NCBI GenBank assembly: GCA_021234155.1
Contig: JAJEKV010000005.1
Location: 22,891,584-22,955,583, forward strand
Direction: 5' to 3'
DNA: 64,000 bases
Source of the DNA: Isoetes taiwanensis
Taxonomy: Eukaryota; Streptophyta; Lycopodiopsida; Isoetales; Isoetaceae
The notes under the pieces were generated by a model. The model saw nothing but the letters and a program-made list of their open reading frames with translations. It was not told the origin of the DNA and searched no databases. Position numbers and translations under genes: made by a program. This document shows, one piece after another, positions 22,161 to 32,934 of the stretch (its first letter is position 1; each line of letters starts with the position of its first letter).

Positions 22161-23417
22161 ACAAAACAAGGCTTCAGATATCAAATGATCCGTCAGTATT
22201 TGATCTTTGGAGAGGTTTCCTCAGTTCTCTAGCCAATACATCTGCTAAAGTTGGCTAAGTTGAATGAGACAAGTTCGCACATAATCTTACCATCATGGTT
22301 TCAAATGGAAGTGCTGTTTATGGCTTTCCATTCGTTGGATACCTCTGGTAGATTAAGTTTGGTGGAAAGGGTGGTGTCCCTGTTAGCATCTTCTAATGCA
22401 GATAAGCAAATCTCTGGCACACAAATAACTGTCTGGGCGTTGCATACTCGTCGGCTTATGTTGTCCTTGAAATATATGCTTCTGTATTTTGATGCAATTC
22501 CCAGGTGGCTGCTTGCTGACCCATGCACTTTCAATGAAGCAGGGAATGGATGTGAGTTCTTGTGGAACAGGGGCTCATGTAAAACTTCCTGGTCCTTCAA
22601 TTCGAGAGCCAAATGTGTACTCTTTTGGCACTCCATATCAGTTGGCTCTGATTTACTGCAGCAGTTGCATAAGCTTTCTTTTGAGATTTTGGATGCATTG
22701 GTTGTTCGGGCCATTCTCTCAGATAGTTTTGAGATCCACATATGTAACCAAATATTAAAGGGTGGAAAGCACTTTGGTACTCGTAGCAAAGATTTTAATA
22801 GATCGTTCCAACCATCAGATATCAAATGATCCGTTAGTATTTGATCTCTGGAGAGGTTTCCTCAGTTCTCTAGCCAATAGATCTGCTAAAGTTGCTAAGT
22901 TGAATGAGACAAGTTCGCACATAATCTTACCATCTCTGGCACACAAATAACTGTCTGGGCGTTGTATACTTCTCGGCTTATCTTGTCCTTCAAATATATG
23001 CTTCTGTATTTTGATGCAATTCCCAGGTGGCTGTTTGCTGATTTAGCAAAAGCACTAGGACTTGTAAAGATGTCCCATAAGATGCCTGTCGAGAGTTCAT
23101 TTCTTTCATCTTCTGCTGCATTGGCATATAAGGTACTAGAGAGATCTCATGTCGTTGGACAACATGATGTTGATGAGCATATCTTTCAACAACTGTTGGA
23201 TGTGAATTGCTCTATAAATACGTCTGCAAATGGTGGTTTTCTGGGGACTGTTCAAAGTTATCAGAAGTTGAGATTCGTTTTAAGGGATGTACTTGATGTA
23301 TGGAGCAACAGGGCAATAAAGTCATTTGCGGAACTTATTTGTGAGAGGTACATGTTCTTGTTGTGTTGGAGTATATTAGAGAGTGTCCCTGTTTTTATGC
23401 TAGAAATTCCCATTTGA
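22161..23417 (+). pseudogene. Tandemly duplicated exon fragments of an unrecognised conserved gene
   Basis: Two partial copies lie in tandem. 22165-22530 and 22815-23040 share VFDLWRGFLSSLA, KLNETSSHIILPS, TVWALHT and FKYMLLYFDAIPRWL. The second lacks about 100 bases present in the first, then continues through an open frame to 23417 (LAKALGLVKMSHKMPVESSF, VGQHDVDEHIFQQLLDVN, GFLGTVQSYQKLRFVLRDVL). The protein is helical and looks like part of a large repeat-type protein. A BIG/UBR4-like origin crossed my mind but I cannot verify it. Frames are broken in copy 1 (stop at 22253) and between copies. Introns with GT/AG cannot be placed with confidence. Confidence 0.5.
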
Positions 23418-23780
23418 TCCCATCAAAACCCTTTATGCTAGTTTGTGTACACGTTTTCATTTGCATATTCTATAGGCCGTAAGGTTTTTTTCTTCACAGA
23501 TCTCACAAACATATAACAATATATAACAAATAAACAATGATTATATGACTTTCTTTTTTGTTTAGATGCTAGATATTCACTCAAGGGAGTTTGGACTGTG
23601 TATATGTTGTATTGTTATAAATTTCTTGTTTGTTTATTTGGTTTTGTTTTCTTTTGTTAGGGCCCGAAGGGCCAAAAATTTTAGTATAGCTACCAACACA
23701 TAACTATCATTAACATTAATTAATATAAACCATTGCATTCCACGCTTAAAAATAAAATTCCCCCTTAAACCCCCTTTGGT
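23418..23780. other. No gene seen
   Basis: AT-rich intron-like or intergenic DNA following the duplicated exon fragments. No ORF or repeat could be assigned. Confidence 0.5.
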
Positions 23781-25054
23781 TTGGGTGCATATTCATTTTT
23801 TTTTTTTTGAAGGTAAGAAAATTTTGTATTCAACAGATAGGAAGAATTACATCATAAAGATCCCTCATGGATCAGATTTAGATTAAGTACAACGGATCCC
23901 GCATGGATCTAAAATATTATCTGAAGCTCTTGTACTCATAAGCCTCTCTCAACCTCTTCCTTCATCCAACTAGTACTACAGTATGAACATCTTCGTAGTT
24001 AAACAAAGTACTACAGGAGTCAAGTGCCCATTTTCCAGATCTGCAGACAAATCTTGAATGCTCAAAGAATCCTCTTGCAAAAATAGAGATGAAGAGGAAA
24101 GAAATGAAGAGTAACTTGAGCAATCTCCCGCACTGCTCAAAACTATGATCATATCTACAAATCTACTTACATCTGTGAAGTCAAATAGAGATGCTGCATT
24201 GTTGGGATGTGCCAGTCAGCCAACCTGAATAAGCTAGACACACAGCCCAGCCGCCAAAACTCTCCTCCAAAGTATGGTTCATCATATGGGAGCGTCGTCC
24301 TAGCCACAATAAGATCCCTAGCTCGGCATTCTCAAGATCTCACAGTCTGTTAATAAACTTGCAAATACTGATCAAAGAACTCTGCTTCCTTCCAAGAAAA
24401 CAGCCCTAGATCTTTCCGCTAGTAGGAAAGAGCAAGAGGAAGGGAATCATACAACTGTTTAAAGAATCTGGATTAAGATGCTAGAAATCAAAAGAACCTG
24501 AAGCCCCTTTTTCTCAAAGCTATGCAGAAATCTGCTCCACCTTATAGACCCACGTGCCTTTTCAGTGTGTTCTTGCTTACTAAGAAAGAAAGAAAAGAAT
24601 AATTTATGCCAGGCCAGCCAATTTCGCATCTCCTGAGAAAGAGCCCTTGTAGCCTATTCCACTAATTAGAGATAACAAAGATTGGGCAGCCAAAAATTCT
24701 TCCCAAGATCTTCCTTTCTTGCAAGAAACATAATGCCTCTGATGCATTAGAGCAGAAAGACCACGTTAGTGGGTTACCTGTATGCTTATAAGAAAGCCGC
24801 CCTGAAGAAACTTCAGGAAATAGATTATCTGACAATCTTGAGATGCAACAGATCCGGCAGAAACCTTTGCAAGAAACCCTGGCTAGCATTTGTAGAAGTA
24901 AAGAAAGCTCTAGAGGTGTTGCCGCAGTGCCGATTTGAGAGAAGAGGGAATCGGCTTCCCTTCTCTCACGCCGCCCTAGCCGCAGGCGCCAAGAACGGCC
25001 ATTCATGCCCAAACCGACCTATATCCAAGTTGCCTTTTCTTGGGTGCATATTCA
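23781..25054 (-). mobile_element. Non-LTR retroposon insertion with 15-bp target duplication
   Basis: Identical 15-mers TTGGGTGCATATTCA flank the unit (23781-23795 and 25040-25054). The left end of the insert is a T-tract (23796-23808), which is a poly(A) tail read from the minus strand. TSD plus terminal A-tract is the signature of target-primed reverse transcription. The 1244-bp body has no RT motif; the longest minus-strand frame (25012-24662) has no recognisable domain. It may be a 5'-truncated LINE or a retroposed transcript. Confidence 0.85.
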
Positions 25055-27340
25055 CACGGGGTGGCTCTCGCGCACTGTGTGAGTGTTTGGCCATTGATCT
25101 ATGTCTAGACTTGTCCAAATGTAGAAAGTAAGGGCACAGATCGCCTTAATCGGTGAGATAAGTAGGATTTTGTCCTTAGATTATAAATTTAGAGCCATCT
25201 AGGACCCAAATAGGAGCCCACCCCTCAGAGAGTGCATCCTGGCCATTTCCAAAACTTTTGAGTATGCCTCTCGCGCACTGTGTGAGTGGTCAGAGTAAAA
25301 TGGCCCAAATTCATCCCAACTACCTCCAAATTAGATAAAATTTGCTGCAATAGGATCATTAGAATGTACTCTTTGACCCATATTATCTATCAATTGCATA
25401 GCAAGACCTTGAAGTGATAGATATTCCCAAACCTTAAAAATTTCTCAAATTAGGGTTTCGCCTATAAAAATTACCACAACCTTCATTTGCACCCTACTCT
25501 ATCACTCCTCTATATATTCATTTCGATGGTGAGAAAAAGGTATGCTTGTTTGCTACAAACAAGTTAGACATTAGAGAAGCACAACACCCTAATAATCTAA
25601 GAAATACTTGAGGTAAAACAAACCAGACATGCATTCTTGAAATGTGATCCAACACAGAGATAGATCCATTGTTGAAGGCAAAGCTTTGTCAAGACATTGA
25701 AATTCAAAAGCATAGCTTATTAAGTGAAGATATCACCACTTGTTTCAAAAAATAGCACCATAACCAAGTAGCAAACAAACTCAGAAGGTTCCACATTGCA
25801 GTCAAACCAATTGCATGTTAGTCTAGTAAGAACCAATTTTTATTGTTTTCTTTTCATAGAGACCTTTAAGAAACAAAATTAAATTGGACAAAATTTACAA
25901 CCTTGCAAAGTAGCTCCACGAATGTAGCTGCAACATGTAGTCCTTTTAGCTCATCTGAAATTAATGCAAGTTTAAAATTCAGCTTGAAATCTTTCTATCA
26001 TACACATTCAAGACACCAAAAGTTGCATCCTGCACAAGAATGTTTTCCATCTTCTTGTATAAGGGCATCCTTGTTAAGCAAGGGTGCATTCTAAGAAACA
26101 CATAATGACTAAAATCAGAGGCATAATGACATAGTCCCTTTTAAGCAACATCACACCATCATCTAACTAATAATCCTGATTACCTGAGTTGATTTGCAAT
26201 GAACCAAACCTAGGAAGGCTGGATTTGGCCATATCGATGCTCTGGAGCTTTAAAGAAATGCTAAACCCTACTTAACAACCAATTTTTAATAAGTCGAATG
26301 GCCTTTTAAAGAGTATCATGCCATTAATTAACCTAATACTACTGAGTCCACATAACAGGGACATTTTATATGGAGTCACACATCAAAAAAGCTAGATTTA
26401 CAAGCTTTATTCTTTTATATAAGGTATTTATAAACTTATTTGCAAAAGTCATTCTCGCATTTGCAGATTAGGAGGCATATGTACTCATTTTGAGCTTTAA
26501 GGGAAAAGGGAAGATGTATTTTAAAGCCACAAGAACCTACTTTAGACAATTTAAATCAATATTTTGAATGCCAAGAAGCAGGATTAGCTAATGTTATCGT
26601 CAAAGGTTGATGCAACCCAACCTGTTCTATGTTTCTAGAACTTAATCAAACTAATAAAACAAGGCTGAAAGTCATCATTCGGATTGCTCTATAAGTTTGA
26701 GCGCTCTTCGGTATTTATGGCAGAACTAACATGATTGTTATAGACAGGTGCATTTGCCTTGTTGTCCCATAATGGAAGCTGCTCGAATAACACATTTCCT
26801 GGTTACATTGCTGGCCCGGAGATCCTTCCCACCATGACCCTCAGATATAATTATTTCTCTGTTTTTAGATCCTGGTGGACGACCAGATTTCTATGGCAAG
26901 GCTTTAAGAATTTAGGAATGAATAAGAACTGGAATGGAGTTGAATGATTCAAAGTTACTAATTCGTCTACTTTAAATATACCCTTTTTCTAGACACATAA
27001 ACAACTAGCAGAAAGGAAAATACGAAGGAATCGGCTATATTAAACTAGAATTTCATAAATTGAGCTATTTGAGTAATGGTTGGATATGACATATCAATTT
27101 TAGGAAGTTCTCTTCCAGGAAGTTCCTTGGATCTGCTATAACAGGTGAAGATCCTTTATCAGTCAGTTGTTATAATTCATAGCTAAGGTTAAGCTAGCTA
27201 AAATAAAAATTTTAGTTAAAAGTAATGTGCATGTCCATCCTCATAGAGCACTTAGTTGAAGAACCAATCAAAGAGAAGGAACTGATGGAGGAAGAGTTGT
27301 AGCAATTACATCCAATCTTGGTCAATGATGCAGAATAAGG
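25055..27340. other. Repeat-derived spacer, no gene seen
   Basis: Short AT-rich frames only. 25218-25370 repeats motifs found near 1260-1375 and 21408-21460. Nothing supports a gene here. The last few hundred bases may belong to element E. Confidence 0.45.
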
Positions 27341-27341
27341 G

Positions 27342-27580
27342 GAAGAGATAAAAGAGTTCACCATTGAAAAAAATGGCCATGTAAGAACCCTATTTGTAGG
27401 TGACTTAATAGACAGTGTAGATGAAAATACAGTACATGCTTCCTTTGAAGAATGGAAAGATATATTTGCATGGGACTACACTGAGTTAGCTGGTGTGAGG
27501 AGAGATGTGTGTGAATTTGAAATTAAGATTCAACAAAATGCTAAGCCTATCATGCAGAAGTTGAGAAGGATAAATATTGG
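27342..27580 (+). pseudogene. Element E pol fragment (linker to RT N-terminus)
   Basis: A plus frame reads EEIKEFTIEKNGHVRTLFVG, EEWKDIFAWDYTELAGVRRD and NAKPIMQKLRRI, the segment that leads into Ty3 reverse transcriptase. The equivalent in element F is at 41440-41660 (QNGQVRTLFLGDLF). The rest of pol is deleted: within about 75 bases the sequence enters the region just before the LTR. Element E is therefore internally deleted and dead. Confidence 0.75.
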
Positions 27581-27615
27581 CAACCATCAAGGACTCTTGA
27601 GAACTCACATCAAGA

Positions 27616-27631
27616 GGCTGGGGGACCAGCC
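27616..27631 (+). other. Hairpin in the pre-LTR block of element E
   Basis: GGCTGG/CCAGCC (27616-27621, 27626-27631) lies within a block (GGGGGACCAGCC ... TTGTTTAGCATGA) that directly precedes the LTR. The same block with a similar hairpin (GGCTG/CAGCC, 45296-45300 and 45308-45312) precedes the F 3' LTR. A canonical purine tract is not adjacent to the LTR in either copy. Confidence 0.6.
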
Positions 27632-27653
27632 TATCCTTCTTTGTTTAGCATGA

Positions 27654-28625
27654 TGCTGCCATATTTTGGCAGCATAGAAGAGCCATGTACATGAATTACA
27701 TCTTTGGCTAACATTTGGATTGACATATGTGTGCATAAGCTAATCAAGCATGAACACTGAAGACATTCATCTTTGAAGACTCATAGAAGACATTTGCGAT
27801 GAAGAATCAAGGGAAGACATTGATTGGGCATCATGCAGGCATTGCAAGGAGATTAAGCATATGTGAAGGATTTGAGTTTAGACTTGAAGACCCATTTGTC
27901 AAAGTTTGGAAAACCCCTCAAGTTTTATTGGTATGTGGCTAGATCCAAGTTATTTTGGTATGAATTCCATTTTCCAAAGCTTCTTTCACAACTCCCTAGG
28001 TTCTATCATCTTGATTCCACTCATGAAATCACATCTCATGCTTCCTCTTTCCATGCACCATTACCATTTTCCTAAGCTACAGTTGGCAAAGTTCCCCCTC
28101 CCCCCCCCCAGAGTCAAAACATAGCATACACCCATTATTCATTCACATTCTTGAGAAAATGCAAAAAAATCCATCAAATTTGGCCATTCCTAAGGTCTAA
28201 GACCACATTCTCTCTCTAAAAACAAAACTAGAGAGAGAGAAAATGATTGCCATACATTTTGGAAAGGCAAAAATTTACCAAGGTGATGCAAAAATTCTAA
28301 TGTTTATGTGCACAAATGCCAAATGCCATGCCAAATCATCCACATCATCACCAAAGTACATCCAGCCCACCATACATGTGTCACCCAACTCATCACCACA
28401 TCATAAAAAGTTTTGACTAGAGAAAAATTGTTTTGCCACCTTGCTTGCCACATCAGCATCCCATCGTACCATGCCTTGCCACATCACTAAATTACTCCAC
28501 ATCACTCCCTAGCCTTGCCACATCACTCCCTAGCCTTGCCACGTCACTAAATTAAACCCCATTTTGTACCCAAAAAATAAGATGCTCTTTTTGCAAAAAC
28601 GTCATCTTAAAGAGCATTAAAAAAG
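27654..28625 (+). mobile_element. LTR of element E, left part
   Basis: It begins TGCTGCC directly after the conserved pre-LTR block, so this is a 3' LTR. The sequence follows the solo LTR (reverse strand of 21267-20270), including the CACATCA/CCTTGCCACATCAC-rich zone, to about 28625 where alignment by eye is lost. The rest of the LTR resumes at about 32935. Confidence 0.75.
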
Positions 28626-28649
28626 ATGCTAGTTGGAACAAGGTGCTGC

Positions 28650-28780
28650 GCACAGAGGGTTGCCCGCTGGTGCTCTGGAGGTAAAGTGGCTTAAAGTGGT
28701 GCCCTGGAGGTAAAGTGGCTTAACATGTGCATAAAGGGTTGCCCTCTGGTGCCGTGGAGGTAAAGTGGAGGTAAAGAGGT
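28650..28780. repeat. Short tandem repeats (GGAGGTAAAGTGGCTTA type)
   Basis: CTGGAGGTAAAGTGGCTTA occurs twice and GTGGAGGTAAAGTGGAGGTA once, together with two GGGTTGCCC..CTGGTGC units. The repeat lies at the left end of the DNA that splits LTR E. Confidence 0.7.
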
Positions 28781-30529
28781 AAAATACTTGTAACCATTCT
28801 CCAAGTGAGATCAGCCTGAAGAAATATCTAGTCCTCGTCATGGAACAAGGGTTGCAAAAGCATAAAGACAACTGTAATAGAGCAGAAAATCAAAATACAT
28901 ATTCTCTTAGGAGAGAAACAAGAGTATTCCTTGAAGACCTCTGCTCGAATCTTTGTCACAAGGAGGCTTCAAACATCTGAGGTGCAAGTTTTGTAGAGGC
29001 ACACAACACATGCTACATACTATGCTAGAGGAATCCTTGCCATTATCGTCCCCTCCATCAATCTACAAGCCCGTCCACAAGTGCCCCTCAATCAAATTGT
29101 GTATGTAACTGAGTAGTTGGATGCTTGTAAAAATGTCGAGCGTGTTTGATGTCTTCCGGACACATTGTCGGCCTTACCGGTACACATAATATTTTAAGCT
29201 AGGGGTCTTCATCTATGACATCATTAAATGAGTCATAGCGTACAAAAAAAAAAGGGGGAAGGAACTAGGGAACAAAATGCATAGCAATTTATCACAATTT
29301 ATGTTGTCAAAGCCTGGGTCATAGCATCTGGTTTTTTATAACAACTAGAGGTACTATTTCTTTCCTTTATGTGACTAAAGCTATCATAATCACCTAATAA
29401 ACAATTTTTTCGACAATGTTTCACTTCAAAAACATTGAAATTAGATATATTGTAATTCTAGCTTTGTTGTTCAAAACTTGCATAGCAAAAAGACAGCATC
29501 TCAGTGATGCCAAACAAAGAAGTTTCGAACACATATAGTACAAAAAAGAAACAACTATTGGAAAATCTACCCGCTGAAAGAATAAGCCTTTATGTCAGCA
29601 TTTGGTCTTGGTTGCACATTTCGCTTTATGTACGTGGCTTCCTTTCCAAGATGACTTGACAAAGCTGATACTGTTACTACTGCCTGGAGATCATTTCTTA
29701 CACAAGGTTTCTCCTGTGAGCTCCTTAAAACTAATCAGAGGTTGATTCATTGTTGCTTGGAATCAGTTACATCCTTTTCTTGTGTGAGAATCAGTTGAAT
29801 CATCTCCTAGTTGTGATAGCAAATCAGCAATAAAGAAGAATAAAGTTCTCTGCTGGCCTTGAACCTTGTCAAAAGATTTTCTTTGAGCTCTAATACTGCT
29901 GCAAGATTTTCCTCCTTATGATACAATAGACAGGATAAATGAAGATTCAAACTCTACAAATGGCATTTTCTGTTAGCAGCTTAGTTCGAGCAGCCCTCAA
30001 ACTCCATCTGGAAGACAACCTAAATTTTTCTACTGAAAATTTTACGTTGTTTGGAATGCCAATACCACAAAGTCCCTGTTCTCTATACCACAACTCTAAT
30101 GCCATCGTTTCATGAAAGCATGCCCGTGCTAAAATTCCAGAAGTTGAAAATTGCAATCCATGTTTGCAAATGCAATTGAGTAAATAACAGTTTGAAAAAT
30201 AATTTACACAAGAAGTGACATGGTGATTGACCAGCATCTGCTGACTCTAATAGGCCTGATTTGCATAACCTAGATGCGACTTCAACATTGGAAACATCTT
30301 TATTTGTTATGACTATCTATCAGCAATGAATAGATCTAATGATCAACGGTCAAACCTTTGCCATGTTAGAGAACGACCACACGTATCTATCTGCACAAAC
30401 AATCTGATCAAGTCAAATGCATGTTTTTATTTTACTATGCTTTTGAGATAAAAACACCATAATAAAATTTGTTGCTAGCACAATATGTAGCATTTGCAGC
30501 CATTAACTGTTTCAAAGAAATGCATTTAC

Positions 30530-31537
30530 TAAACTAGGGCCTGGCAAGGCGAATCTGACCTGCAAGGTAAAGTGGAGATTCAACAGCAACCTTAGCATGA
30601 GGTGCAACAAACACTAATGGCGATACGTTACTTTGCCAAAATCATATCCTCATATGAATGCATGAATGTCTACCAGCATGCAATAGCTGGCTCCACTAAT
30701 AGCAACACAGCTCTTCTCTTTGATTGAAGCCTCTCCAAATGAGAGAGCACCCTCTATAGCGACATAGCTACACATTGATCCACATACCTGCATGAAGAGC
30801 GAGAGAGCACCCTCTATAGAGACATAGCTACACATTGATCCATATACCTGCATCAAGAGCGAGAGAGCACCCTCTATAGAGACATAGCTACACATTGATC
30901 CATATACCTGCATGAAGAGTGGAAAAGGTAATGTTGTAAAGTTGAAAGCACAAAAACGAAATTGTCTTCACAGTTTTACAAACCCCACTTGACAATCGAC
31001 TGAATAAGTTGAATCTGTTGAATCCATGCCTCTGTTTTGAATGCTTGCTCTCTCTGAAGGTTTCCCTGGTTCATGATCAACTGATAGCTGCACAGCTTAT
31101 CCTGCCCAGCATAAGACTGCTCTGAAGTCCCCAATTTTAGCAACAAAAAGCTTCTCCCTATCAATAATAATTGCCGTCACAGCTGTAGAGCCACCTGATC
31201 CAAGAACTTGCAACTTATCCAAAATGGTCTGATCTGTGCTGCTATATGCCTTCTTAATTGCACTTATTGGATTTGACCAAAACATGGCTTGAAAGTGGCA
31301 GTATAATTAGTTTCTTCATATCAAACATGTGCATTCACGAAAACTCACCTCCTTCAAAATCTTGTCAAACAGGTTTTTCTGCAAATAACCAGGGACATCA
31401 ATGTCCCAAATGCCCATAAAAACAACAAACAATCCTAACTCGTGGTTTTTAGCATGCCTATACTCTGCTACATGATAATCCTCCATAGGATGACCCTGGG
31501 CAAGATCAAATGTACAGGAATCATAGCTTTTATCCAA
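30530..31537 (-). pseudogene. Protein phosphatase 2C (PP2C) pseudogene
   Basis: Exon 31537-31349 reads HPMEDYHVAEYRHAKNHELG and YLQKNLFDKILKE and ends at a good donor (GAG|GTGAGT). The next exon (31287 down) reads FWSNPISAIKKAYSSTDQTI, GSGGSTAVTAIIID and FRAVLCWAG, then VDHEPGKPSERASIQNRG. A later exon from 30559 reads GQIRLARP, matching the GQLAVARAFGD block. These are plant PP2Cs, Mn/Mg-dependent Ser/Thr phosphatases. Damage: the DGHxG metal-binding motif is scrambled to MGIWDI by a 1-base loss and a compensating 1-base gain; there is a 1-base loss at the start of the second exon; a TAA at 31099-31097 replaces Gln; and a TAG follows GQIRLARP. Introns are retained, so it is not a processed copy. 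Confidence 0.88.
30741..30920. repeat. 60-bp minisatellite, three copies
   Basis: Units start GAGAGAGCACCCTCTATAG at 30741, 30801 and 30861, differing at only a few bases. It falls in an intron or decayed part of the PP2C pseudogene. Because 60 is a multiple of three, the repeat keeps a frame open on the minus strand (repeating YGSMCSYVSIEGALS), but this is not evidence of a protein. Confidence 0.9.
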
Positions 31538-32934
31538 AAAGAAGCCGAAGCAAATGGAATCAAAAAAACAAATGCCTTGTTTTATTTATCTGTTGTTGCC
31601 CCAACAACTATCGCTGCATCCAGTAAACTTCCAAACCTATGTTCCAAGCGTAGGCAGCAGGCAAACTTGTAAAGAAGGAAACGGAATGCAGCGGCCAGGT
31701 TCAGCCTGAGAGTGGCCGGGAAAGTCATTTCTAAAAATCACTAATTCCAAAAACATGGACCATTGCAGCGAGAGATCCCAGATATAATAGAGCTTACGAT
31801 CCTTTCACCCACATAATTTTCACATGCCGCAATTCTTTCAAAACGGTGATTACGATTTTAAATCTATGATGTCTCGTCTAGCTTAATCATAGTGGCAAAA
31901 ACATCCCCTCTCATTAGATCTAGAAAATAAAGCTCGTGTTTCTCAACATGCATTTTCTAAACCAGCTCTGTTTGCCCACGGAGCTTCAAATCGTTGCTAA
32001 ATTTACTATCTACATGCTTACTGCACTTCGTATATGATCTTACGCCATATCTAATATGCCATAGAACATAGGTAAGAATAAGAAATGGACGTTCAAATTC
32101 AAATTTTCTTGGAGAGTTCAGGATATGCAAAGCATGAGAGCCTCTTGGTTCTGGCCTAGTTAAGGCAACAGAGATATATAAAGAGAGGTTCAGCAAGAAG
32201 AAGTGTCCCATTACATCAGCCTTCAACGTTCAGGACGTTCGTGAAGAGCATGGAATGCATGGTAAAACCCAAAAATAATGATGTTGATTCAATTTCTTAA
32301 AGCCAGAAGGTACCTGAGTTCCAAAAATCTGATATGAGCTCCATAGTTGTTTGCTCCAATGTCTGCTCAAAGGTTGTTCTGCTGCAAATATAGTCACTGC
32401 TATGAAGTGAAACAAAGACCGTTTGAATCTTCAACAAAGATTTAAATAAACGCAGGGATGGAAGATGCTCCACCAATGGGTATGGCAATTGGACGCTATG
32501 GGGCTCTTATCTGCAGAGGTGCAGAGAGTATATGCATCTGTATTCCTGCCGAGATCTTTCAACAACTGCAAAATGCAAATGGAGAGGAACGGCGGTCTGT
32601 TCATAGCCCGTTATGAATGTTTCTGGAGATTCTATTGAAGGAAGAAGATTTGGCTCCCAGAAGCAATTAAAAGTGCTGCCTGTAAAGCACCTAGACGATG
32701 AATTTGTTACAGGTGAAGAAAAAAGTTGTTGTTGGAGTTACTGGCAGGGAGCACAGGGCCCAGCTTCAGATTCGAGCTTCCATCTGCCCTCCCAGTTACC
32801 CGGTCCAGAACGCAACTGACGGTGCATTTACAGGGAACAAAGGGGTTTTTAGCAGTCATCAACATATACTGAGTATATTCCAGCATATACTTAGTATATC
32901 CCACAAACCCACATAAACCAGGGTTTGCCCCCCT

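Larger units (their letters stand above)
28626..32934. mobile_element. About 4.3 kb of foreign DNA inside LTR E, carrying a PP2C relic
   Basis: Both flanks align with consecutive parts of the solo LTR, so this block is an insertion into the LTR or the product of a recombination. It contains the PP2C pseudogene on the minus strand, a 60-bp minisatellite and non-coding DNA. Boundaries are accurate to about 20 bases and no target duplication is defined. A Helitron or other gene-capturing vehicle is possible. The minus-strand left end reads AACTAG after a small GTGC/GCAC hairpin, but that is weak. Confidence 0.5.

Noticed and set aside
30741-30920. CRISPR-like array
   Set aside because: Plain 60-bp tandem repeats without distinct spacers, in a plant nuclear context.
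32585-32820. Conserved exon candidate (VKKKVVVGVTGREHRAQLQI)
   Set aside because: An acceptor-like site precedes it, but I recognise no family and the frame is short.
28626-32934. Helitron as carrier of the PP2C fragment
   Set aside because: CTAG and a small hairpin at one end are not enough; no TC start at the other end and no A-T insertion site.
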